From Novosphingobium sp. Chol11 (GTDB lineage: Bacteria; Pseudomonadota; Alphaproteobacteria; Sphingomonadales; Sphingomonadaceae), in contig NZ_CAMBTS010000003.1 of NCBI RefSeq assembly GCF_945870625.1, forward strand, positions 1 to 64,000: 64,000 bases of DNA, in the 5' to 3' direction. Positions 38,662 to 48,244 of this stretch are shown here, in pieces. The notes under the pieces were generated by a model. It saw only the letters and a program-made list of their open reading frames with translations, was not told the DNA's origin and searched no databases. Each line of letters begins with the position of its first letter. The first letter of the stretch is position 1. A program made the position numbers and the translations under genes.

Positions 38662-41273
38662 TCATTCTTGCGCCGAGGCGGCCCGAGCAGCGCCGGTTCG
38701 AAGATCAGTGCGCAAACCAGCGTCCAAGCCAGCGAAATCATCAGCAACTTGCCCATGCTTGCGGTGCCGGGATGGGCCGAAAGCCACAGGCTGCCAAACG
38801 CCGTCCCTGTCGCAATCGCGCTGAACAGCACCGCGCGGGCGAGGCTCGATTGCAAGAGGCCGGTCTCGCCGCCGCGCCAGGCCATCACGAAATAGATATG
38901 GAATGCCACCCCCACGCCAAACAGGAGCGGGAAGGCAATGATGTTGGCAAAGTTGATGGGTTGCCCGATCAGTACGCAGCTCCCCAGCGTCAGAAATCCG
39001 GAAAGCACGACAGGCGCCAGCGTAAACGCCACCTCGCGAACATCGCGCAGCACCGCCAGCAGCAGCAGGCTGACCAGCACCAAGGCAATCACACCCGCCT
39101 GAACAAAAGACCAGGCGACCGTGCCGGCGGCCTCCTGCGTCGAAACCGGCAGGCCCGTTGCGCCCGGCGCGGCAGCGCGCACTGCTTTGGTAAAGCGGAC
39201 AATGGTGGCGTTGTCCGAAAGATCGCCCTTGGGAAAAACCTTCACCTGCGCGCGGCCATCGGCGGCCACCCAATTGCGCGCCACCTCGGGCGGGATCGTC
39301 TCGCGCGCAATCGGCTCTGCGGTCAAGGCCGCGCGCGTTTGATCGAGCATCTCCTTGAGCGGTTCGACAAGGACCGCTTCGGCCCGGCTGCGCACCGCAG
39401 GTGAAGCTGCGGCGACCGCATCCAGCGCGCTGGCCAAAGCCCGCGCGTGATCGGCCGCTTCCCCCTCGCTCGCGCCTCTAACCCGGCGCAGTTGCGGCGC
39501 TAATGCATGTAATGCGGCAATCGTTTCGGCATCGCTGGGCGGCGGGAGGGTGCTCAGCGGGTTAAGCGTGAGATCGAGCAGCAGGTTGGCATCCTGGATT
39601 GCGGCCAACTTGGTGTCCTGATCGGCGGGCACAAGGCTGTCGATCGAGACCGCCTGCGCCACTTCGGGCAAAGCCGCAAGCCGCGCCGCCAGCGCCTGCG
39701 CCGCCGCCGCGCTGGGTGTTAACACACTGATCACATTGGGCGTGCGCAGCGGATCGCGCGTCAAGTCGGTCAGTGTGCGCATCGCCGGTGCCTGCGGATC
39801 GCGCAAGTGCAGCGGATTGAAATCGAACGCCACCAACGGCAGCAGCGCGATGCTTCCCGCCATCGACAGCGCAAACGCCCAGAGCACCGCGCCGCGATGC
39901 CGCGCCAGATAGGCATCGGCCGCAGCACCTTTGGCAAAGCCCACTTCGGCCCCGGGCGCGCCCGGATCGAGCAACACAAGCGCTGCGGGCAGAACGGTGA
40001 TGCTGATGAGGAACGAGACCAACATGCCAAGGCCAGCGATGATCCCGAGCTCGGCGATACCGGTATAGTCGGTCGGCAGGAACGCCCCGAACCCGAGGAA
40101 AACCGCCCCCGCCGCGAGCGCCAGCGAACCGCCCAGCGCTTCGCCTGCGCGGATCAGCGCCTCGCGCGCGCCGTGACCGGCATGGCGTTCGGCATTGAAC
40201 CGCACGCTCAACTGGATGCCGAAATCCACGCCGAGCCCCACGAACAGTGGCACAAAGGCAATCGAGATCAGATTGAGCGCACCGACCGCGGCCAGCCCCA
40301 CCGCCAGGGTCATCGCCAGCCCCGCTGCAATCGTCATGATGATGGCGACAACGATTCTCACAGACCGGGTCGCAAACCAAAGCGTGATCAGCATCGCACC
40401 TAGCATCACCAGGCCGACCAGCCCGATATTGTCCTGCAGCGTGGCGAACTCCTCATCTGCCAGCGGGACTTCGCCGGTGGCGCGCACGCTGATGCCGTGC
40501 GCCGAATCGAGCGCCAGCCGCACGGCTTCCGCGCGCATGGCCGTCAGCGCCTTTTCGCCCGGCATCAGCGCGCCATAATCAAGCTGCGTTTGGGCGATGA
40601 TCAGTCGCCGTGTCGGCGCAGCAAGGCCGCCGCCCTGCGCCCCGAATAGCCTTGACCACGAGAAGAACGCCGCCTTGCCCTTGACCGATTGATCGAGCGC
40701 TGCCGCCAGATCGCGCATAGGGCGGTCGATCTTGTCAAGGCTGGCGGCTCCCTGCTCCACCCCGGTCAGCGCCGTGGACAGCGCCCCTGCTATCCCGCGC
40801 AAGCTGGGATCGGACGCAAGCGGCCCCAATAGCGGCTGCGCCTCGATCAGCGCCGCCATGGCCTGCTGAACTTCGGCCGTCGAGCCATAGAGCATGCCAT
40901 TGCGCGCAAAGAAATCGCCGCCGTCGGGCCGCATCACCGCGCGGAAATGCGCCGTGTCCGCCGTCATCCTCTCGGCCAGCGCCGCAGCGCCCCGCTCCGC
41001 CAACTCCGGCGTTGCGCCATCCACGATCACCAGCATCGAATCGGTAAACTGCGGAAACGCCGCGCCCAGCGCGACTTCCTGCTGCTTCCACGGCACCGAA
41101 GGCGCAATCAGCGCCCCGGCATTGGTGGTCATTGCAAAATGACCCATGACGTAGAATATCGCGGCGCCTAGCAGCAGCAGCGCAGCAGCGATGACCGCAC
41201 GCGGCCGCGCGACGCTGGCAGCCACGCAAAACGCCACCGGGGCGCGGGCCGATCCCGCGCGCGGCGCCATCAT
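38628..41273 (-). CDS. hpnN: HpnN hopanoid transporter, MMPL/RND family
   Basis: ~880 aa, two halves with multi-TM clusters; VPLFVGLGVDFGIQLSVRF, GFGAFLPTDYTGIAELGIIAGLGMLVSF; in hpn cluster. Confidence 0.88.
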   Translation of the reverse strand: MMAPRAGSARAPVAFCVAASVARPRAVIAAALLLLGAAIFYVMGHFAMTTNAGALIAPSVPWKQQEVALGAAFPQFTDSMLVIVDGATPELAERGAAALAERMTADTAHFRAVMRPDGGDFFARNGMLYGSTAEVQQAMAALIEAQPLLGPLASDPSLRGIAGALSTALTGVEQGAASLDKIDRPMRDLAAALDQSVKGKAAFFSWSRLFGAQGGGLAAPTRRLIIAQTQLDYGALMPGEKALTAMRAEAVRLALDSAHGISVRATGEVPLADEEFATLQDNIGLVGLVMLGAMLITLWFATRSVRIVVAIIMTIAAGLAMTLAVGLAAVGALNLISIAFVPLFVGLGVDFGIQLSVRFNAERHAGHGAREALIRAGEALGGSLALAAGAVFLGFGAFLPTDYTGIAELGIIAGLGMLVSFLISITVLPAALVLLDPGAPGAEVGFAKGAAADAYLARHRGAVLWAFALSMAGSIALLPLVAFDFNPLHLRDPQAPAMRTLTDLTRDPLRTPNVISVLTPSAAAAQALAARLAALPEVAQAVSIDSLVPADQDTKLAAIQDANLLLDLTLNPLSTLPPPSDAETIAALHALAPQLRRVRGASEGEAADHARALASALDAVAAASPAVRSRAEAVLVEPLKEMLDQTRAALTAEPIARETIPPEVARNWVAADGRAQVKVFPKGDLSDNATIVRFTKAVRAAAPGATGLPVSTQEAAGTVAWSFVQAGVIALVLVSLLLLAVLRDVREVAFTLAPVVLSGFLTLGSCVLIGQPINFANIIAFPLLFGVGVAFHIYFVMAWRGGETGLLQSSLARAVLFSAIATGTAFGSLWLSAHPGTASMGKLLMISLAWTLVCALIFEPALLGPPRRKNDQVPAGEAGSI

Positions 41274-41731
41274 CCGCCCTGCTTGCCGAGGAAATAGCGC
41301 AATTTCAGCGCAATCTTCTGCGCAGGTGCGGCAAAGCGAAACTTCGCGGCGGCGAACTTCGGTGCTGCGAAATTGATCGGCGCGTCGTTAGAAAAGCCAA
41401 CCCCCTCTTTGGGGACGCCAAAAAGCGCGCGGTCGACCTTCTTGTTGTCGTTCTCGTCATGAAACACCTGCGCCGCATAAGTGCCAAATGGCAGCCCCGG
41501 CACCGTCACAATCGTCGTGCCGGTGCGCGCGGGCGCGCTGAAGTTATACGGACACGTCTTGAGATACGTGCTCTCCGGGCAAATCGACACGCTGACCCGG
41601 CCATTGTTGCTGCGCACGTTGCTCACCGCAACGTCGAGTGATCCGGCTTCGCCGGGAGCGTTGGCGCAGAGCAGGAGCGGCGCGCTGAGCATCGCTGCCG
41701 CGGACAATCCCCGCACGGCGATCGCCTTCAC
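41270..41731 (-). CDS. DUF2141 domain-containing protein, secreted
   Basis: [22 protein letters not shown]...[47 protein letters not shown]. Confidence 0.85.
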   Translation of the reverse strand: MKAIAVRGLSAAAMLSAPLLLCANAPGEAGSLDVAVSNVRSNNGRVSVSICPESTYLKTCPYNFSAPARTGTTIVTVPGLPFGTYAAQVFHDENDNKKVDRALFGVPKEGVGFSNDAPINFAAPKFAAAKFRFAAPAQKIALKLRYFLGKQGG

Positions 41732-43698
41732 GCTCTTACTTCGCCCTGTTTTCCTAAGCCGACCATTCCAACGCCCGCCATCCCTGCGCCATCGACGCCC
41801 GCGCTGTTTATCCGCAGCGCCTTGAGGACGCAGTCGATGATCGCATCGGCATCAAGCCCGGCCTGTTTGTACTGGGCCTCAGGCTTGTCGTGATCCTGAA
41901 ACACATCAGGAAGCCGCAAGGTGCGAATCTTGAGGCCCGCATCGGTCAGCCCTTCATCGCTCGCCATCGTCAGCACATGCGCGCCAAGCCCGCCAATGCT
42001 GCCTTCTTCCACCGTCACGGCCACTTCATGGGTCAACAGAAGATGGCGGATCAGCTCGACATCAAGCGGCTTGGCAAAACGCAAGTCGGCAACAGTGGTG
42101 GACAGTCCCTTGGCGTCCAGCGCGTCGGCGGCCTTCATTGCTTCCTCAAGCCGGGTGCCGAGCGACAGGATCGCGACTTTCTTGCCGGTGCGCACGATCC
42201 GGCCCTTGCCGATCTCAAGCAGTTGCGCATCTGCAGGCAAAGCCACCCCGGTGCCGTTGCCGCGCGGATAACGCAGCGCAATCGGGCCGCTGTCGTGGCG
42301 GACAGCAGTATGCACCATGTGCACCAGTTCCGCTTCGTCGGCTGCGGCCATCACCACCATGTTCGGCAAGGTCGCAAGGTAGGTGATATCGAACGAGCCG
42401 GCATGGGTGCAGCCGTCTGCGCCGACCAGCCCGGCGCGGTCGATCGCAAAGCGCACCGGCAGATTCTGGATCGCCACATCATGCACGACCTGATCGTACG
42501 CGCGCTGGAGGAAAGTGGAATAAATCGCTGCAAACGGCCGCATGCCCTGCGCGGCGAGCCCTGCGGCAAACGTCACCCCGTGCTGCTCGGCAATGCCGAC
42601 GTCGAAAAACCGATCAGGATAAGCCTTGGCGAAGGCATCGAGACCGGTGCCCGATGGCATGGCGGCGGTAATAGCGCAGATCGTGGGGTCGCTCTCGGCT
42701 TCTTTCAAAAGCTGCGCGCCGAACACGTTCTGATAGGCGGGCGGCCCCGGCGGGGCTTTGACCTGCGCGCCGGTAATCACATCGAATTTCTGCACGCCAT
42801 GGTACTTGTCGGCGCTGGCTTCGGCGGGGCCATAGCCCTTGCCCTTTGTCGTGACGACATGGATCAGACACGGACCTTCGGCCATATCGCGCACATTTTC
42901 GAGCACCGGAACGAGGTGTTCCAGATCATGCCCATCGATCGGCCCGACATAGTAGAAGCCCAGTTCTTCAAACATAGTGCCGCCCATGGCCATGCCGCGT
43001 GCAAATTCGTCTGTCTTCTTGAGGCTTTTGGCGAGCGGGCGCGGCAGTATCTTGGCAAAGCGCTTGAGCACGTCGCGGACGCCCATGAACTCGCGGCTCG
43101 ATACGATCCGCGCCAGATAGGCGGAAAGACCGCCCACCGGCGGCGCAATCGACATATCGTTGTCGTTGAGAATCACCACGAGGCGATTGCCCGCCTGCTC
43201 GGCATTGTTCATCGCCTCGTAGGCCATGCCCGCCGACATCGCGCCGTCGCCGATCACCGCAATCGCCTTGCCGGGCTGATCCGCCAACTTGTTGGCCACC
43301 GCAAAACCGATCGCCGCTGAAATCGAGGTGGACGAATGCGCCGCGCCGAACGGATCGTATTCGCTTTCGCTGCGCTTGGTGAAGCCCGAGAGGCCGCCGG
43401 GCTGGCGCAGCGTGCGGATGCGGTCGCGCCTGCCGGTCAGGATCTTGTGCGGGTAGGCTTGATGACCCACATCCCAGATCAGCCGGTCACGCGGCGTATC
43501 GAACACGTAATGGATCGCCACGGTCAATTCGACCACACCCAGGCCCGATCCCAGATGCCCGCCGGTAGTGCCGACGGCCGAGATCATTTCGGCGCGAAGT
43601 TCATCGGCAAGCTGGCGCAGATTCTCAGGTGCGAGTTCGCGAAGCTCAAGCGGAGTCGCTACCGTATCAAGCAGCGGAGTGTCAGGTCGATTGGACAT
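41728..43698 (-). CDS. dxs: 1-deoxy-D-xylulose-5-phosphate synthase
   Basis: [102 protein letters not shown]. Confidence 0.97.
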   Translation of the reverse strand: MSNRPDTPLLDTVATPLELRELAPENLRQLADELRAEMISAVGTTGGHLGSGLGVVELTVAIHYVFDTPRDRLIWDVGHQAYPHKILTGRRDRIRTLRQPGGLSGFTKRSESEYDPFGAAHSSTSISAAIGFAVANKLADQPGKAIAVIGDGAMSAGMAYEAMNNAEQAGNRLVVILNDNDMSIAPPVGGLSAYLARIVSSREFMGVRDVLKRFAKILPRPLAKSLKKTDEFARGMAMGGTMFEELGFYYVGPIDGHDLEHLVPVLENVRDMAEGPCLIHVVTTKGKGYGPAEASADKYHGVQKFDVITGAQVKAPPGPPAYQNVFGAQLLKEAESDPTICAITAAMPSGTGLDAFAKAYPDRFFDVGIAEQHGVTFAAGLAAQGMRPFAAIYSTFLQRAYDQVVHDVAIQNLPVRFAIDRAGLVGADGCTHAGSFDITYLATLPNMVVMAAADEAELVHMVHTAVRHDSGPIALRYPRGNGTGVALPADAQLLEIGKGRIVRTGKKVAILSLGTRLEEAMKAADALDAKGLSTTVADLRFAKPLDVELIRHLLLTHEVAVTVEEGSIGGLGAHVLTMASDEGLTDAGLKIRTLRLPDVFQDHDKPEAQYKQAGLDADAIIDCVLKALRINSAGVDGAGMAGVGMVGLGKQGEVRA

Positions 43699-43970
43699 AA
43701 AGTCCTTGTTAGCCACTTCGCGCGCCGCTCGCAATCCAGTCTGTTGCGCTCGGCTGGAAAAGCGCGTTTCGGTCGGCCCGGATCATCGCCACAATCCGGC
43801 CCCGCGATCTGGCGCGATCGGCAATGCGGCAAACTCGCAGATAAATCTCACCTTGCGAGATCTGTGATATCGGGACATCTCGATTATGCGGACACCGGCG
43901 GCTAACGCTCATATCGGGTTTGATTTAGCGACTGGTGTCAACGACCGGCCTTGAAAGCGCGCCTTAGTAG

Positions 43971-44954
43971 ATGCCTGAGATGAGGAATGCCATGCCTGCA
44001 GCGCCCGAACCCGATCTTGCCCTGCCTTTCCAGGCCGCAGTGGTGCAGGCCGCCTCTTTGCCAAGCGACACGCCGGGCGCAGCGGCAAAAGCAGCCCTGC
44101 TGATCCACGAAGCCGCAAGCGCCGGCGCGCGGCTGATCGTCTTTCCCGAGGCGTTTCTTGGCGGCTATCCCAAAGGCGCAAGCTTTGGCGCGCCGGTGGG
44201 CATGCGCCGCCCCGAGGGGCGTGATGCTTTCGCTGCCTATTTCGCTGCTGCTATCGATCTTGATGGGCCGGAAGTCGCGGTCATCGCCGCTGCCACCGCG
44301 CAGACCGGCGCGTTTGTCGTGATGGGCGTGATCGAGCGCGACGGCGGTACGCTTTATTGCACGGCTTTGTTCTTTGACGGCGCAAAAGGGCTTGTCGCCA
44401 AACACCGGAAGCTGATGCCGACCGCGGCCGAGCGCCTGATCTGGGGCTTTGGCGATGGTTCGACCTTGCCGGTGATCGAGACCCCGCTGGGCCGGATCGG
44501 CGCGGTGATCTGCTGGGAGAACTATATGCCGATGCTGCGCATGGCGATGTATGATCAAGGGGTCACGCTCTATTGCGCGCCGACCGCCGATGATCGCGAA
44601 AGCTGGCCCGCGACCATGCGCCACATCGCGATGGAGGGGCGCTGCTTCGTGCTATCGGCCTGCCAGCATATCACGCGCGGCGCTTATCCGGCCGACCATG
44701 AATGCGCGCTGGGCGATGCGCCCGAAACCGTGTTGATGCGCGGCGGCAGCATGATCGTCGGCCCTTTGGGCGAGGTGCTGGCAGGGCCTGACTACAGCGG
44801 CGAAACCATCATTTATGCGCCCATCGATCCGGCGGCGATCGCACGCGGCAAGTATGATTTCGACGCGACCGGGCACTATGCGCGGCCCGATGTGTTCCAG
44901 CTTCGCGTAAACACTGCGCCCCAGCGCGCGGTTTCGCGCACCAGCGAAGGTTAG
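43971..44954 (+). CDS. Carbon-nitrogen hydrolase / nitrilase family protein
   Basis: RLIVFPEAFLGGYPKG (Glu), KHRKLMPTAAERLIWGFGDGS (Lys), IGAVICWENYMPMLRMAMYDQGVTLYCAPTADDRESW (Cys). Confidence 0.9.
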   Translation: MPEMRNAMPAAPEPDLALPFQAAVVQAASLPSDTPGAAAKAALLIHEAASAGARLIVFPEAFLGGYPKGASFGAPVGMRRPEGRDAFAAYFAAAIDLDGPEVAVIAAATAQTGAFVVMGVIERDGGTLYCTALFFDGAKGLVAKHRKLMPTAAERLIWGFGDGSTLPVIETPLGRIGAVICWENYMPMLRMAMYDQGVTLYCAPTADDRESWPATMRHIAMEGRCFVLSACQHITRGAYPADHECALGDAPETVLMRGGSMIVGPLGEVLAGPDYSGETIIYAPIDPAAIARGKYDFDATGHYARPDVFQLRVNTAPQRAVSRTSEG

Positions 44955-44958
44955 GCTC

Positions 44959-45576
44959 TTGGATTTCGATTTCAGCCAGACCTCGGGTGCCGACCGCTAC
45001 AAGCTGATGACCGCCAGCGTCACGCCGCGCCCCATCGCCTGGATCACCAGCCAATCCGCCGCAGGCCAGCGCAACGCCGCCCCATTCAGTTTTTTCAACA
45101 TGATGAGCGCCGATCCGCCACTGTTGGCGATCGGCCTGATGCGGCGCGGCGATGGTACGCACAAGGACACCGCCGCCAATATCCTCGAAACCGGGGAATT
45201 TGTGGTCAATCTCGTGGGCTATGGCGATGCCGAGGCGATGAACACGACCAGCATCGACGCACCTCCGGGCATCGACGAAATCGAATTTGCAAACCTGCAA
45301 ACGACCCCCTCTCTCGCAATTGCCCCGCCGCGCATTGCCAGCGCACCAGTCGCGATGGAATGCCGCCTGTCTGAAAAAATCGAGGCCGGCAGAACGACGA
45401 TTGCGGTCGGCGAAGTGCTCCGCTTCCATATTGCCGACCGCTTCATCAGCACCGAGCGGCTGCATGTCGATACGCTGGCGATGGAGTTGGTCGGCCGGAT
45501 GCACGGTGCCGGCTGGTACAGCCGCTCGGCCGAGCTTTTTCAGATGGCGCGTCCGGCATGGCCCCGCGAGGCATGA
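44959..45576 (+). CDS. Flavin reductase family protein
   Basis: RYKLMTASVTPRPIAWITSQSAAGQRNAAPFSFFNMMSADPPLLAIGL...HKDTAANILETGEFVVNLVGYGDAEAMNTTSIDAPPGIDEIEFA; TTG start. Confidence 0.85.
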   Translation: MDFDFSQTSGADRYKLMTASVTPRPIAWITSQSAAGQRNAAPFSFFNMMSADPPLLAIGLMRRGDGTHKDTAANILETGEFVVNLVGYGDAEAMNTTSIDAPPGIDEIEFANLQTTPSLAIAPPRIASAPVAMECRLSEKIEAGRTTIAVGEVLRFHIADRFISTERLHVDTLAMELVGRMHGAGWYSRSAELFQMARPAWPREA

Positions 45577-45605
45577 CAAGCAAAGACATCAGAGTGGGAA
45601 CAAGA

Positions 45606-47114
45606 ATGTCGGAAAATCTGGTCACGATCTTCTTCGAGCGACAACGCGGGTTCGAAAAAAAACCCGCGCTGATCTGGCAGGGCAATCCTGTCTGTACCTT
45701 TGGCGAACTGCCGGCGATGGTCGGCCGTTACCGCGCGGCGCTCAGGCAGCTTGGGGTGAAGCGCGGCGACCGGGTGATGGTCAAGACCGAAAACTCGCCG
45801 GCATTTGTCTTCACCTACCTCGCCATTCTGGCCAGCGGCGCCATGTTTGTGCCGCTCAACGCCGCCTACACGGCTGCGGAGGTTCAGGCGCTGGTCGAAG
45901 ACGCAGAGCCTGTATTGATCATCCACGCGGCGGCCACGGCCTTGCCAGCAGACGATGGCAGCATTGCCCGCATGACGCTCGAACCCGATGGCGGCGGCGC
46001 GCTGTCTTCGCTCGCGGCAACGCTCGCTCCCGATTTCTCGGTCGAAGAAATGGCCGCCACGGATCTGGCCGCAATCCTGTTTACCTCGGGCACGACGGGA
46101 CGCCCCAAAGGCGCGATGCTGATGCATCAAAACCTCTCCTCGAATGTGGCCGCGCTTTATGAAACGTGGCAATTCTCGGATGCTGACAGCATCTTGCATG
46201 CGCTTCCGCTGTTTCACGCGCATGGCCTGTTCGTGGCGCTGCATCTGGGGCTGTACAGCGCCGCGACCGTGACCATGCTGCCCAAGTTCGATCCCGCTGC
46301 GGTGATCGCCCTGTTGCCTGCGTCGACCGTGTTCATGGGTGTCCCGACATTCTATTCGCGTTTGCTTGCGCATGACGGATTCACGACTGCTACGGTCGCT
46401 TCAATCCGCCTGTTCGTCTCTGGATCGGCGCCGCTGCTCCCTTCGGTGTTCGCGTCGTTCGAGCAGCGCACCGGGCACCGCATCCTTGAGCGCTATGGCA
46501 TGACCGAAACGGTAATGATCACCTCGAATCCTTATGCTCCCGAAGGCCGGATTCCCGGCACCGTTGGCTATCCCCTGCCTGGCGTGTCCCTGCGGGTCAT
46601 CGGCGGGGAAGCGCTTGGTATCCTGCCTGCTGGCGAGATCGGCGACATCGAAATGAAGGGGCCGAACCTCTGCGCCGGATACTGGCGGCGGCCAGAGGCA
46701 ACCGCCGAAGCTTTCCGTGCAGACGGGTACTTCGCCACCGGCGATACCGGCGTGCAGGATGCCGGCGGCCGGCTGACAATCACGGGACGATCGAAAGATC
46801 TGATCATTTCGGGCGGGTTCAACATTTATCCGGCGGAACTGGAAATCCTCTTTGCCGAGATCGCGGGCGTGGCCGATGTGGCGATCATGGGGGTCCCCCA
46901 TCCCGATTTCGGCGAAGCTGTGGTCGCGGTGGTTATTGCAGACAGCCCGGACTTCGATCCGGCCACGGTCACACAGGTCGCGCAGGAACGTCTTGCACGC
47001 TTCAAGCAGCCCAAAGCGGTGCACGTGCTGGCTGAATTTCCGCGCAATGCCATGGGCAAAGTGCTGAAATCTGAGCTACGCCAGCGCTTTGCCGCCAGCT
47101 TTTCGAAAGCCTGA
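45606..47114 (+). CDS. AMP-dependent acyl-CoA synthetase/ligase (malonyl-CoA synthetase-like)
   Basis: AAILFTSGTTGRPKGAMLMHQNLSSN, ILERYGMTETVMITSNPY, YFATGDTGVQD, GRSKDLIISGGFNIYPAELE, RNAMGKVLKSELR. Confidence 0.9.
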   Translation: MSENLVTIFFERQRGFEKKPALIWQGNPVCTFGELPAMVGRYRAALRQLGVKRGDRVMVKTENSPAFVFTYLAILASGAMFVPLNAAYTAAEVQALVEDAEPVLIIHAAATALPADDGSIARMTLEPDGGGALSSLAATLAPDFSVEEMAATDLAAILFTSGTTGRPKGAMLMHQNLSSNVAALYETWQFSDADSILHALPLFHAHGLFVALHLGLYSAATVTMLPKFDPAAVIALLPASTVFMGVPTFYSRLLAHDGFTTATVASIRLFVSGSAPLLPSVFASFEQRTGHRILERYGMTETVMITSNPYAPEGRIPGTVGYPLPGVSLRVIGGEALGILPAGEIGDIEMKGPNLCAGYWRRPEATAEAFRADGYFATGDTGVQDAGGRLTITGRSKDLIISGGFNIYPAELEILFAEIAGVADVAIMGVPHPDFGEAVVAVVIADSPDFDPATVTQVAQERLARFKQPKAVHVLAEFPRNAMGKVLKSELRQRFAASFSKA

Positions 47115-47120
47115 GCGTCG

Positions 47121-47945
47121 TTAAGCCAAGCAGTGATCCGCCACCAGCCGGCGGAACAACGGCCCGTGCTCGATCATCGTCCAGTGGCCGCATTTGGCGA
47201 TGGTGTGAAGCTGCGAATTGGGCAGATGTTGGTGCAGGTTCCATGAGACGAGGGGATCGACCACGCGGTCGTCTCGGCCGTGCACCAGCAAGGTGGGATG
47301 GGTGATCCCCTGCAAGGCGTGGATCGGCAAGGTCTGCGCATCGAGCCAGCGCTGGCGCGGCGCGGGGAACAGGCGATGAAAGTGATCGAGCGCACCGGGC
47401 CGCGAACAGGCCTTGAGACGCATCGCGATCAGTTCGTCGGTCACCAGCGCTTGGTTCCAAGCCATGACGCTCAGTGCCTTTCGCATGTGCTCGGCCGTCG
47501 GCTGGAAGTCCCAGAGGATTTCAAGGTTTTCGTTGACGCGTGTCGGCCAGCCGCCCGGGCCCATCAGCACCAACCGGTCGCAGCGTTCGGGGTGTTTCCA
47601 CGCGAGCCACAACGCCAGCGACCCGCCGAAGCTGTTGCCCACGATGTGGGTTTTTGCGATCCCCAGCCCATCGAGCAGCGCGATGATCTGGTCGGTCCAT
47701 GAGTCCATGAAGCGGAAATCATAGTTTTCAGGTGTCTCGGTATAGCCAAAGCCGACAAGATCGGGCGCGATCACCCGAAAGCGGTCCTTCATCTCCGGAA
47801 TGAAACCGCGCCAATTGGCCCACGCGCAGACCCCGGCACCAGAACCATGCAGCACCAGCATGGCCGGGCCGGTGCCGTGATCATGATAGTTTGTGCGGTA
47901 GCCGCAGGTGTCTGCGAAAGTGCCGATTTCACTAACTTCGCTCAT
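47121..47945 (-). CDS. Alpha/beta hydrolase, meta-cleavage-product hydrolase-like
   Basis: MLVLHGSGAGVCAWANWRGFIPEMKDRFRVIAPDLVGFGYTETP; nucleophile IVGNSFGGSLALWLA; LLVHGRDDRVVDP; AKCGHWTMIEH. Confidence 0.85.
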   Translation of the reverse strand: MSEVSEIGTFADTCGYRTNYHDHGTGPAMLVLHGSGAGVCAWANWRGFIPEMKDRFRVIAPDLVGFGYTETPENYDFRFMDSWTDQIIALLDGLGIAKTHIVGNSFGGSLALWLAWKHPERCDRLVLMGPGGWPTRVNENLEILWDFQPTAEHMRKALSVMAWNQALVTDELIAMRLKACSRPGALDHFHRLFPAPRQRWLDAQTLPIHALQGITHPTLLVHGRDDRVVDPLVSWNLHQHLPNSQLHTIAKCGHWTMIEHGPLFRRLVADHCLA

Positions 47946-47970
47946 GCACAGGCTCCGCCATAGGGTTTCG

Positions 47971-47994
47971 ATGGAATTTCAATCGAACTTTGAT
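47971..47994 (+). promoter_or_regulatory. Operator-like 24-bp motif copy 1
   Basis: ATGGAATTTCAATCGAACTTTGAT in hydrolase/TonB-receptor divergent region; core TCAATYGA. Confidence 0.5.
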
Positions 47995-48085
47995 AGCGCA
48001 AGCCTGAAATGAATTCTAGACAGAAGTGGGTTTTAGTTTAAGCTTCAACTACCTTGCCCGCACCGCGCTGCGCGGCGAGTTTTAC

Positions 48086-48109
48086 ATTGAACTTCGATTG
48101 ACAATGCAT
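48086..48109 (-). promoter_or_regulatory. Operator-like 24-bp motif copy 2 (inverted)
   Basis: Reverse complement ATGCATTGTCAATCGAAGTTCAAT; same core as copies 1 and 3. Confidence 0.5.
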
Positions 48110-48138
48110 TGAAAATAAAAGTAGCCTGCAAGGGTGAA

Positions 48139-48150
48139 GGTGACGTCACC
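48139..48150. promoter_or_regulatory. Perfect 12-bp palindrome GGTGACGTCACC upstream of TonB receptor
   Basis: Direct reading; in the leader ~95 bp upstream of the start codon. Confidence 0.4.
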
Positions 48151-48244
48151 GAAAAATCGGGGCGGAGGAACACAGTGGCATCAGCCTGCTCAAAAGGCTG
48201 GTGCAAAGGTAGCTTGTTCAGGGATCAGACAAAAGGGGAGTCAC

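Noticed and set aside
41890-43320. 476-aa + strand ORF
   Set aside because: Antisense to dxs, which has all diagnostic motifs.
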